A DNA stretch of 5,226 bases from NCBI GenBank assembly GCA_017881985.1, contig JADGQH010000233.1, forward strand, positions 1 through 5,226, read 5' to 3'. Below the pieces are notes generated by a model, which saw only the letters and a list, made by a program, of their open reading frames with translations, was not told where the DNA came from and did no database searches. Made by a program: the position numbers and the translations under genes. Positions 1 to 5,075 of this stretch are shown here, in pieces. The number at the start of each line of letters is the position of its first letter. The first letter of the stretch is position 1. The DNA is from Chloroflexota bacterium. GTDB taxonomy: Bacteria > Chloroflexota > Limnocylindria > Limnocylindrales > CSP1-4.

Positions 1-204
1 GATGCCGTCGCCGCCGGCATGGCCGACAAGGTCGGGACGGTGGAGACGGTCATGGCCGAGGCCTCCGGCCGGGCGGCCGCGTTCCGGGCTGAGTTGACCC
101 GACGAACGAGGCTGAACGCGCAGGCCCGCGCATCGCTCACCCCGCGTGGAAGATCCGATGGCATCGCGCCGCGGCGAGGGCCGGACTACGGAATCGTCTC
201 GTGA
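1..204 (+). CDS. 3' end of a protein-coding gene, possibly ClpP/S49-like protease tail (partial)
   Basis: The frame is open from base 1 and ends at TGA 202-204, giving 67 residues with the start outside the window. The first 29 codons are strongly coding-like, with 28 ending in G or C. Over the last 38 codons the bias relaxes and 10 end in A or T, so the tail may be a less constrained C-terminal extension. The segment DAVAAGMADKVGTVETVMAE resembles the 'A-x-x-x-G-[LM]-[AV]-D-x-[VI]-G-[TS]-[LV]' stretch near the end of ClpP/S49-type serine peptidases, including phage prohead proteases. This is recall of a short motif; no catalytic residues lie in the window. An alternative is any alanine-rich protein end, or a chance open frame. 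Nothing downstream appears to be in an operon with it. Confidence 0.4.
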   Translation, partial: DAVAAGMADKVGTVETVMAEASGRAAAFRAELTRRTRLNAQARASLTPRGRSDGIAPRRGPDYGIVS

Positions 205-500
205 CCCGCATTCCGACTCTCGGCGAAGCGCGCTGCCTCCCATCGGGGCGCTCGGACCGCCTGACTTTCCGGCAGCGGTCGCGGACCCGAGCGCTCCGGC
301 CCTCACCCGCCGCTGGCCGAGGAAGGCTCCAGTGGACTCTCCCCTCGTTCCCGATGATCTGGCGCTGAGCCCGCGGCGCCTCGCGAGCACCTGTTCTCGA
401 TACCCTGCCTCGGCGGGCAAGCCTCGGAGGCGTCCCCCGACTAACAGCCAAGGTTCGCAGCAGGAAGACGATGGTCAGTTGCGGCCACCACACGCGCTCC
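205..500. other. Intergenic stretch without a recognisable gene
   Basis: About 300 bases separate the left-edge gene end from the stop codon of the anti-sigma-like gene. Open frames here are arginine/proline-rich, lack ribosome binding sites and show no family resemblance. No tRNA-like TTCGA arm, long hairpin or T-rich terminator is apparent. The only small structures seen are a direct repeat of GCCTCGG at 407-413 and 421-427 and the near-palindrome GCCTCGGAGGC at 421-431. The region should contain the transcript ends of the flanking genes, but I could not locate a clear terminator. Confidence 0.5.
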
Positions 501-1355
501 TCAGGATGGCGACGGGCTCGCGCCTGAAGGGCTTGGGCCACCGGGCAGAAGGTGCATCGTTGAGAGGTAGGCTTCGAGGAGCCGCGAGACGCCCCCCGGG
601 ATGAAGTCTTCGGGCTGCCAGATCGCGACGACGTAGATACGGTCGTTGACGAGGAAGAACGCCTGGGTGTCTTGGGTGAACCGCACGAGCGAGCCAGCAT
701 GGCCATCCATGGTCGCCGCGACGGTGCGGCCCGGCATCGTTGTGCAATCCGAGGGCGCGGGGGATTCGGCAAGCGGGCAGTAGGCCTGGATCCAGGCATC
801 GAGCGTGGTGCCGGACTTGACGGCGACCGACCAGGCTGCCGCGGCGATGGAGTCTCCCGGCGCGACGAAGGTCTCCAGGGCCGTGCTGTACATGTTCACC
901 GCCGCGTCCGCCGGATAGGTCCAGTCGCGAGTTGCCCTGGTGTGCACGGACCAATCCGCAGGGTAGCCGATGCTAAAGCCATAACGCGCCGACGTGTAGG
1001 TCGTCCACGTCGGCGTGTTGATCGAATAGGGAGTCGGCGTGGGTCGGGTGCTCGGCGACGGTGCGGGGGCAGACGGCGACACCGCGGGTGACGGGGTCGA
1101 GGCGCCATCGACCCCCGGCGAGGGTCGGAGAAGGCTGAATGCCGCGACTCCGACGACCACGATGATCGCGATCGCAGCGACAAGGCGCATGGGTTTGGGC
1201 ATGGGGGCGGTCCTCCACGGGATCCGGAGATCCCGTTCCTGTGGCGTGGTTCGGACCGCGAGCAGGACGGCATCGATGGCGGCGGCCGGGGTCCTGTCGG
1301 ACCCGTCCTCGAGAAACGCTCGAGTCGCGCGTTCGAAGACTTGATCGTCGTTCAT
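501..1355 (-). CDS. Putative membrane-anchored anti-sigma factor with extracellular PsbP-like domain
   Basis: The 284-residue protein is probably the partner that restrains the sigma factor encoded just upstream. Its N-terminal ~55 residues are short and cytoplasmic (MNDDQVFERATRAFLEDGSD). A single membrane helix follows at about 57-76 (MRLVAAIAIIVVVGVAAFSL). A Ser/Pro/Thr-rich linker covers about 79-110, and a folded outside domain about 116-270. That domain begins YTSARYGFSIGYPADWSV, the type of opening seen in PsbP-like domains, and has two cysteines (193 and 204) that could form a disulphide. The tail PSPSGASPSPS is low complexity. The ATG at 1353-1355 overlaps the TGA of the sigma gene (1352-1354), which implies translational coupling, and GAGGGA (complement of 1364-1369) gives a binding site about 8 bases upstream. 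The classical HxxxCxxC zinc anti-sigma motif is absent, so the anti-sigma role is inferred from position and architecture. Confidence 0.85.
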   Translation of the reverse strand: MNDDQVFERATRAFLEDGSDRTPAAAIDAVLLAVRTTPQERDLRIPWRTAPMPKPMRLVAAIAIIVVVGVAAFSLLRPSPGVDGASTPSPAVSPSAPAPSPSTRPTPTPYSINTPTWTTYTSARYGFSIGYPADWSVHTRATRDWTYPADAAVNMYSTALETFVAPGDSIAAAAWSVAVKSGTTLDAWIQAYCPLAESPAPSDCTTMPGRTVAATMDGHAGSLVRFTQDTQAFFLVNDRIYVVAIWQPEDFIPGGVSRLLEAYLSTMHLLPGGPSPSGASPSPS

Positions 1356-1906
1356 GCCAGCCGTCCCTCGCGGAGATTCTCTCGCGCCCGGGATGCCTCG
1401 AAGGCGGCCCGAAGCGCGCGCGTTGCGTAGTGCAGTCGAGACCGTGCCGTGCCGCCCGGGATGCCGAGCACTTCGGCGACCGCCACCAGGGGCAAGCCCG
1501 CGTGGTGATGGAGGACGAAGACGGCCCGTTGGTCGAGCGGAAGCCGGCGGAAGGCCTGCTCCAGCTCATCGCGGTCGGCGATCGATTGGTAGTCGTCCGC
1601 CTCGCTCGCCCGATCGATCGGGAGAACGCGCACGGTCAACGCCCAGCGCCGGTTACGCGGAGCGTCCGCGTAACAGGAGTTGACAAGGATCCGGTAGGCC
1701 CACGCCTCGAAATGGTCGGGCTCACGGAGATGCGGCAGCTTCCGCCAGATGGTGACGAGAGCGTCCTGCAGAACGTCCTCGGCCAGACCGGGATCGCGCA
1801 GGATCCGTCGAGCGATCCCGAACAGCGTGTCGCTGACCTGATGCACCAGATCCGCGAATGCCGCCTGATCGCCCGAGCGCGCCCGCTCGACGAGATCTCG
1901 GTCCAT
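1352..1906 (-). CDS. ECF-type RNA polymerase sigma factor (sigma-70 family)
   Basis: This 184-residue protein has the usual length and two-domain layout of extracytoplasmic-function sigma factors, which direct RNA polymerase to stress or signal-responsive promoters. Region 2 spans about 4-87: LVERARSGDQAAFADL, then AEDVLQDALVTIWRKLP (42-58) for core binding and -10 recognition, and FEAWAYRILVNSCYADAPRNRR (66-87). Region 4 spans about 112-168: LEQAFRRLPLDQRAVFVLHH, then the helix-turn-helix LPLVAVAEVLGIPGGTARSRL that reads the -35 element. The start ATG at 1904-1906 has GGAG (complement of 1911-1914) four bases upstream, slightly close. The gene is first in an operon with the membrane-anchored partner and overlaps it by four bases, the standard sigma/anti-sigma arrangement. 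It has no C-terminal SnoaL-type extension. Family assignment is secure; the ECF group and regulon cannot be told from the sequence. Confidence 0.96.
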   Translation of the reverse strand: MDRDLVERARSGDQAAFADLVHQVSDTLFGIARRILRDPGLAEDVLQDALVTIWRKLPHLREPDHFEAWAYRILVNSCYADAPRNRRWALTVRVLPIDRASEADDYQSIADRDELEQAFRRLPLDQRAVFVLHHHAGLPLVAVAEVLGIPGGTARSRLHYATRALRAAFEASRARENLREGRLA

Positions 1907-1950
1907 GGGTCTCCGGCGATTGGCCGTGGTCCAGATGACCGCGGTCTATC

Positions 1951-1984
1951 GAGCATGAGGGTAGGGCGCACCCGAAACGTTCAG
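1951..1984 (-). promoter_or_regulatory. Possible ECF-type promoter of the sigma/anti-sigma operon
   Basis: Read on the minus strand, TGAACGTTTC (1983-1974) resembles the GGAACCTTT-like -35 element recognised by many ECF sigma factors. A pyrimidine-rich segment, CCTCATGCTCGATAG, follows about 17 or more bases further down, where the -10 element would sit. The site is about 45-80 bases upstream of the sigma gene start. ECF operons are commonly autoregulated, which makes this position plausible. The -10 match is weak and I cannot assign it precisely. Confidence 0.3.
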
Positions 1985-2130
1985 AACCCAAGACTCTCCG
2001 CACGCCCCTGCCCGGGGGCCAGGAGCCTCAGCTCCATCGCCGCCGCTCAGCCTCGACCATCGCACTCAGGGCTCCGCTCCCGTGACGGCGGGATGGGACG
2101 CGAACCGGGCGACCGGGGGCCGTTCCTGCG

Positions 2131-2136
2131 TAGGCT
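2131..2136 (+). promoter_or_regulatory. Possible -10 element (TAGGCT) for a leaderless transcript
   Basis: TAGGCT fits the TAnnnT form of -10 elements in high-GC bacteria. It ends six bases before the GTG at 2143-2145, so transcription would start at or next to the start codon. The downstream gene has no clear Shine-Dalgarno sequence, as expected for a leaderless mRNA. No convincing -35 box is seen. Confidence 0.3.
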
Positions 2137-2142
2137 CCGATC

Positions 2143-2394
2143 GTGGGCACCGACGACGAGCGGGAGCGCGCATGGGGGACCGTCCACGACGCCATAGCGC
2201 AGATGCCGGGCTGGGCGGTCGGCCCCTGTACGTACCACGCTGAGGTCGCGTCCTGGCACGTCACCGCGATCGACCTCCGCCCGCGCGGGCGCTATGCGAA
2301 GCGGGAGGCGATCACCGGGATCGGAGCGACGGAGATCGCGGCGCTAGACGCCCTGGCGGCACTCCTCGAGGCCCGCCAGTTAAGCGGGCGATGA
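2143..2394 (+). CDS. Small conserved-looking hypothetical protein
   Basis: The 83-residue soluble protein starts at GTG 2143-2145 and ends at TGA 2392-2394. It has an acidic, Trp-containing N-terminus (GTDDERERAWGTVHDAI), a probable beta segment around PGWAVGPCTYH and SWHVTAIDLRP, then a basic turn (RGRYAKREAI). It ends in GIGATEIAALDALAALLEAR, which looks like a glycine turn followed by a helix. There is no signal peptide or membrane segment. The codon bias fits the neighbours. The pattern (W..V...L..W.V.....Y......W.V.A.......G......I.G.G..E..AL..L...L) reminds me of short uncharacterised proteins from Chloroflexota and Actinobacteria, but I cannot name a family or a function. Its stop lies one base from the stop of the convergent BRCT gene. 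With no good ribosome binding site, the start remains uncertain. Confidence 0.65.
   Translation: MGTDDERERAWGTVHDAIAQMPGWAVGPCTYHAEVASWHVTAIDLRPRGRYAKREAITGIGATEIAALDALAALLEARQLSGR
2371..2389. other. Hairpin at the convergent gene ends
   Basis: GCCCGC (2371-2376) and GCGGGC (2384-2389) form a perfect 6-bp stem with a 7-base, A/T-containing loop, just before the paired stop codons of two convergent genes. It could slow or end transcription in either direction, but it lies inside the coding region of the plus-strand gene and has no T-tract on either side. Confidence 0.3.
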
Positions 2395-2395
2395 G

Positions 2396-2725
2396 CTACG
2401 GCCGCTGGACGTGTACCCCGAGGGTGGCCCAGAAGTCGGCCTCGGACACCGCGGGGATGCCGTATTGGACGGCTTTGCGCTCATTCACGGACGCCCCAGT
2501 TTGGTCGCAGTCCACGAGGAGTTGGACATGCTTCGTGACCCGCGGATGGACCGACAACCCAGCGCGACGGGCAAGTGCCTCGCAGGACGGACGGTCCAAC
2601 TGCATTCCGCCGAGGGAATAGCAGCTGTCTCCCGTGAAGGCGATCAGGTGGGCCGGCCACGGGTGGTCCAGGCGGACGTGTACGTCATCCTCGGTCCCCT
2701 CGATCACGTCGAGCATCGTTTCCAT
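2396..2725 (-). CDS. Stand-alone BRCT-domain protein
   Basis: The 109-residue protein is almost entirely one BRCT domain. After an acidic N-terminal strand (VIEGTEDDVHVRLDHPWP) comes LIAFTGDS, where Thr31-Gly32 match the conserved T-G of the first strand. A helix with CEALARRAGLSV follows, then VTKHVQLLVDCDQTGAS. The ERKAVQYGIPAVSEADFWATL end matches the classical 'KA..yGipivse..F' helix-strand-helix, with aromatics Phe98 and Trp99. BRCT domains bind phosphoproteins or DNA ends and usually sit on NAD-dependent ligase, exonuclease/DNA polymerase III epsilon-like or RFC-like proteins. No catalytic domain is joined here. The frame stays open upstream to 3112, but that part is arginine/proline-rich and antisense to another gene, so I start at ATG 2725. 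ATG 2716 and GTG 2746 are alternatives. No strong ribosome binding site is visible. Recognition of the domain is from sequence pattern only; the partner is unknown. Confidence 0.75.
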   Translation of the reverse strand: METMLDVIEGTEDDVHVRLDHPWPAHLIAFTGDSCYSLGGMQLDRPSCEALARRAGLSVHPRVTKHVQLLVDCDQTGASVNERKAVQYGIPAVSEADFWATLGVHVQRP

Positions 2726-2758
2726 CGGGGACCCGAGGTTCAGCACGACCCCGAATGA

Positions 2759-2778
2759 GCCGACGCTGTGGCGTCGGC
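2759..2778. repeat. Perfect 8-bp inverted repeat in the divergent gene gap
   Basis: GCCGACGC (2759-2766), loop TGTG (2767-2770) and GCGTCGGC (2771-2778) make an uninterrupted 8-bp stem with a four-base loop. It lies between the BRCT gene on the minus strand and the small gene on the plus strand. It has no T-tract, so a simple intrinsic terminator is unlikely. An operator for a dimeric regulator or an RNA hairpin in a leader are the main possibilities. Confidence 0.55.
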
Positions 2779-2799
2779 ACAGGCGTCGCTCCCGAGTCG

Positions 2800-2970
2800 A
2801 TGACGATCCGCGGCAGCGTCGCCGAGTGGGAGGCCTGGACCGGGCTGCCGATGCCGGAGACCGGGTCGTACGTGGTACCGGGCGGGCTCGTGCCGGTCGA
2901 GATCGACCGCGAGCGCGACGTGGGTTTGTACGTCGAGCCCAACTACTGGATGGTGCACCGGGCACGCTGA
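2800..2970 (+). CDS. Very small conserved-looking protein (SVAEWEAWTG...YVEPN motif)
   Basis: From ATG 2800-2802 the 56-residue protein reads as MTIRGSVAEWEAWTGLPMPE, continues with TGSYVVPGGLVPVEIDRERD and ends VGLYVEPNYWMVHRAR. It is soluble and compact, with well-placed hydrophobic and aromatic residues and good codon bias. The motifs S-x-x-E-W-x-x-W-T-G, Y-V-V-P-G-x-L-x-P-V and D-x-x-x-D-x-x-x-Y-V-E-P-N-x-W look familiar to me as a short conserved unit in actinobacterial or Chloroflexota proteins, sometimes appended to larger enzymes. I cannot name the family and claim no function. An in-frame ATG at 2755 would add 15 residues (SRRCGVGTGVAPES). Those residues run through the 8-bp inverted repeat and look non-conserved, so I prefer 2800. 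Neither start has a strong Shine-Dalgarno sequence. It is divergent from the BRCT gene. Confidence 0.65.
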   Translation: MTIRGSVAEWEAWTGLPMPETGSYVVPGGLVPVEIDRERDVGLYVEPNYWMVHRAR

Positions 2971-3124
2971 CCCACCCCGGAGAACGCGGGCCTCCCGCCA
3001 GGCGTTCATCGTGGGAGCCGAGGCAAGCGCGGGAGCCGCCCGATGGGCGCTCGCGACACCGTCGGGGACCGTTCGCCGCTCGCCCAGGACGGGCTGCCGG
3101 CCACGTCCGCAAGAATGCCCCGAG

Positions 3125-3817
3125 TCAGCCGCCGACTTGGACCCCGATGAGCGCGCCGACCGCGTACGTAACGGCGGCCGCGGAGCCGCCGAGCAGAACC
3201 TGGCGTACGCTCGCGTACAGCGGCGGGCGATGGGTCAGGCGGCTGATGCCGTACCCGAGGAGCGCGAGCGCGCCGAGACTCACGCCGAGGCTCGTAGCGA
3301 ACGCCGTCGTGCCCCCCAGGAGCAGGTACGGAATGAGCGGCACGAGCGCACCGATGACGAATGCGACGAACGAACTGGCGGCAGCGGCCGCCGGTGATCC
3401 GATGGAGCGGGCGTCGAGACCCACCTCCTCGAAGATGAGCAATGTCGCCGCGTGCTCCGGGTCGGCAAAGACCCGCTCCACGAACCGTGACGCCTCATCC
3501 GCGGTGAACCCGCGGCCCTGGTAGACGCGGCTGAGGATCGCCCGCTCCTGCTCCGGGGTGTCGCGGATCTGCGTCCGCTCGAACGCGAGCTGGTGATCCA
3601 GGAGCTCGCGCTGGGAACGCACGGAGATGTACTCGCCGACGGCCATCGAGAAGGCACCCGCAAGGAGACCCGCCACTCCAGCCAGGACGATCACGCCGGG
3701 CCCGGGATTCGCCCCGGCCACGCCCATGACCAGGGCAAGGTTGCTGACGAGCCCGTCGTTCGCGCCGAACACGGCCGGGCGAAGCACCGCATTCGCCTTC
3801 GTGTCGTGCGGCGACAC
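3125..3817 (-). CDS. VIT1/CCC1-family iron/manganese transporter
   Basis: The 230-residue inner-membrane protein belongs to the vacuolar iron transporter family, which exports or sequesters Fe(II) and Mn(II) to prevent metal toxicity. The signature RPAVFGANDGLVSNLALVMG forms helix 1. Helix 2, VIVLAGVAGLLAGAFSMAVG, is followed by EYISVRSQRE and carries the conserved Met and Glu of the transport path. Next comes a cytoplasmic segment rich in Glu (ERTQIRDTPEQERAILSRVY to ATLLIFEEVGL), where the family binds metal. Helices 3-5 lie around FVAFVIGALVPLIPYLLLGG, ATSLGVSLGALALLGYGIS and RQVLLGGSAAAVTYAVGALI. All five expected helices are present, so it looks intact. I use GTG 3817, which has GGAG (complement of 3824-3827) six bases upstream and gives the usual short N-terminus. 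GTG 3877, with GGAG eight bases upstream, or GTG 3886 would add 20 or 23 residues. The gene is monocistronic and divergent from the secreted-protein gene. Confidence 0.93.
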   Translation of the reverse strand: MSPHDTKANAVLRPAVFGANDGLVSNLALVMGVAGANPGPGVIVLAGVAGLLAGAFSMAVGEYISVRSQRELLDHQLAFERTQIRDTPEQERAILSRVYQGRGFTADEASRFVERVFADPEHAATLLIFEEVGLDARSIGSPAAAAASSFVAFVIGALVPLIPYLLLGGTTAFATSLGVSLGALALLGYGISRLTHRPPLYASVRQVLLGGSAAAVTYAVGALIGVQVGG

Positions 3818-4096
3818 CTCCTTCTCCGGAAGTGGGGTCAGTAGGGGGATCCGTTCCCAGAAGCGCAGTGATCTCACGCGGAGCACTCCAGCGACGCTAG
3901 TGGGCGGAGTCTATCGCAGGCCAAGCGCCGCCTCCCGGCCACTTCGTCCCACTGGCGCGTCTGGAGACGCCGCCTGGCCTCGCTCCGACGCCCCGGCACC
4001 GCACCGGGCGCTCCGCTCGGCTCCAGGTCGTTCCGGGTGATCGGACGCGACAGTTGCCGGGGAGCGGCATGGGATGCGCACCGGGGGACCGGGGAT

Positions 4097-4146
4097 CGCT
4101 TGACGTCGACATACGCCTCTGCTGCTACATCTGCGCCCGTCAAGCG
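4097..4146. repeat. Perfect 9-bp inverted repeat, possible operator pair
   Basis: CGCTTGACG (4097-4105) and CGTCAAGCG (4138-4146) are exact reverse complements separated by 32 bases, with arm centres 41 bp apart, close to four helical turns. The pair lies directly upstream of the probable promoter of the secreted-protein gene. The spacing suits two protein-binding half sites on the same DNA face better than a tight RNA hairpin. The left arm contains TTGACG, which could also act as a -35 box. Confidence 0.5.
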
Positions 4147-4148
4147 TC

Positions 4149-4176
4149 TTGTCTGTAACGCGGTAGGCGATAACAC
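4149..4176 (+). promoter_or_regulatory. Candidate promoter for the secreted-protein gene
   Basis: TTGTCT (4149-4154) and TAACAC (4171-4176) are separated by 16 bases and resemble -35 and -10 boxes. Transcription would begin near 4183, giving a leader of about 75 bases. An alternative -35, TTGACG at 4100-4105, lacks a well-spaced -10. Neither is a strong match. Confidence 0.3.
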
Positions 4177-4245
4177 GCGGTCCATACCCCGGCCGCCGGG
4201 ACCGCGCTGAGCCACTGGCGAGACCGACCCGCGGGGATGCGTCCC

Positions 4246-4252
4246 AAGGAGG
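4246..4252 (+). promoter_or_regulatory. Shine-Dalgarno sequence AAGGAGG
   Basis: A near-consensus ribosome binding site sits directly before ATG 4253 and six bases before ATG 4259. The spacing rules out the first ATG and fixes the start of the secreted protein at 4259. Confidence 0.85.
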
Positions 4253-4258
4253 ATGGCT

Positions 4259-4801
4259 ATGCGCCGGTTCGTGGCGCTTCTCTCCGCTGGCGTGCTCGTC
4301 GCCTCGCTCGCCGCTTCGAGCGTCTCGGCGGCATCCGCAGGCCCGAAGAACAGCCTTGTGGCCAACTTTCAGGCTATCGACGGACAGACTCAGAAGGTGA
4401 TTGGACGTGTGACCGTGCGGCTGTTCGAGCCGTCCGAGCAGCGCCTCGTGCCCGGCTCCTACGACTTCTACGGGGCCCCCGGATACCCGGTTCGGGAGTC
4501 CCACGCGCAGCTCGGCATGGTCCGGTTCGGGTACGACCCGACTGCTGGCAATCCAAACGGTTGGGCGGGCCCCAACTTTGGCGCGAACGTCGCCTACGCA
4601 GAGGGCGTCATCTGCGACTACAGGGAGCCCAACGTGCCGGACTGCCACCCGATCTACCTGTGGTTCGTGGACGTGCTCGACCCGGCCGGCCGCGCTGACT
4701 ACCTCGACACGAACACCAGGAACCCCGGTGGGGACCCGTGGGATGGCACCAGCTGGGCCGTCGGCAAAGGGTCCTTCGTCCTGAGCTACACGGGCGACTG
4801 A
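4259..4801 (+). CDS. Secreted protein of unknown function
   Basis: The 180-residue protein begins with a Sec-type signal peptide: basic MRRF, a hydrophobic core VALLSAGVLVASLAAS, and likely cleavage after VSA (24) or ASA (27). The mature part is polar and probably beta-rich. It starts SLVANFQAIDGQTQKVIGRV and TVRLFEP, continues with many Gly/Pro/Asn turns (GYDPTAGNPNGWAGPNFGAN) and ends WAVGKGSFVLSYTGD. It has only two cysteines, Cys119 and Cys129, bracketing a Pro-containing loop (CDYREPNVPDC) and well placed for one disulphide outside the cell. There is no second membrane segment, lipobox or sorting signal, so release into the medium or cell-wall space is likely. The start at ATG 4259 is chosen because AAGGAGG lies six bases upstream. 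A strong hairpin follows the stop, so the gene is probably transcribed alone. I do not recognise the family. Confidence 0.85.
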   Translation: MRRFVALLSAGVLVASLAASSVSAASAGPKNSLVANFQAIDGQTQKVIGRVTVRLFEPSEQRLVPGSYDFYGAPGYPVRESHAQLGMVRFGYDPTAGNPNGWAGPNFGANVAYAEGVICDYREPNVPDCHPIYLWFVDVLDPAGRADYLDTNTRNPGGDPWDGTSWAVGKGSFVLSYTGD

Positions 4802-4827
4802 CCCGGCGCGAGCCTTCACTACGTCCT

Positions 4828-4865
4828 CACGGCCCCGGGTCGCGCAGCGGGCGTCCGGGGCCGTG
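4828..4865 (+). terminator. Hairpin terminator after the secreted-protein gene
   Basis: CACGGCCCCGG (4828-4838) pairs perfectly with CCGGGGCCGTG (4855-4865), an 11-bp GC-rich stem with a 16-base loop, starting 26 bases after the stop codon. It is followed by TTCTGGTCCCT, which is only weakly T-rich. Many high-GC bacteria use such hairpins without a full U-tract, so termination or transcript protection is likely. Confidence 0.65.
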
Positions 4866-5075
4866 TTCTGGTCCCTATGGAAGACCAGGTGGCAGGTGCC
4901 ATGCAGGAGTCCGTCCTCCACGGGAGCCGGAACGGGTCGTCAGCCGTCGATCCTCGCCAGGATTAGGGCCGCGGCAGGCGTCCCGGAGGAGGTGGACAAC
5001 GGGATGGGCGCCTCCCGGCGGGCCAACTCATTAAGCACGGACCCGGGGATCACGGCGGCGAAGCCGAAGGCGAAC

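Larger units (their letters stand above)
3818..4245. other. Divergent intergenic region between transporter and secreted-protein genes
   Basis: About 430 bases hold no convincing gene. Frames on the minus strand run through it but are arginine-rich, lack binding sites and are antisense to the secreted protein. What can be seen is a TAGACT -10-like hexamer for the transporter (minus strand, 3913-3908), the 9-bp inverted repeat at 4097-4146, a promoter-like pair at 4149-4176 for the secreted protein, and a small hairpin CCCGG-CCG-CCGGG at 4188-4200 in that gene's leader. No riboswitch family was recognised. Confidence 0.5.

Noticed and set aside
137..799. 220-codon open frame on the minus strand
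   Set aside because: It overlaps the end of the anti-sigma-like gene in another frame and is rich in Arg, Ser and Pro with no recognisable domain or start signal.
1241..2197. 318-codon open frame on the plus strand
   Set aside because: It is antisense to the sigma factor and the start of its partner, both clearly recognisable. Long antisense frames are expected at this GC content.
2279..2292. 14-bp palindrome CGCCCGCGCGGGCG
   Set aside because: It lies inside a coding region and consists only of G and C, so it is readily explained by base composition.
2983..3006. Hairpin AACGC...GCGTT with inner GCGGG/CCCGC after the small plus-strand gene
   Set aside because: The two short stems compete with each other and there is no T-tract, so it is too weak to call a terminator.
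2726..3112. Upstream extension of the BRCT frame to an ATG at 3112
   Set aside because: The added 129 residues are arginine/serine/proline-rich without motifs and are antisense to the better-supported small gene at 2800-2970.
2634..3524. 296-codon open frame on the plus strand
   Set aside because: It is antisense to both the BRCT gene and the transporter, with low-complexity arginine-rich composition and no family resemblance.
3911..4921. 336-codon open frame on the minus strand
   Set aside because: It is antisense to the secreted-protein gene, which has a signal peptide, an ideal ribosome binding site and a terminator. The frame's left part is arginine/proline-rich, it runs through the hairpin and the regulatory region, and it has no binding site.
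4877..4966. 29-codon open frame beginning MEDQVAGAM
   Set aside because: It has no Shine-Dalgarno sequence, is very short and directly follows a terminator-like hairpin. It is kept only as part of the direct-repeat observation.
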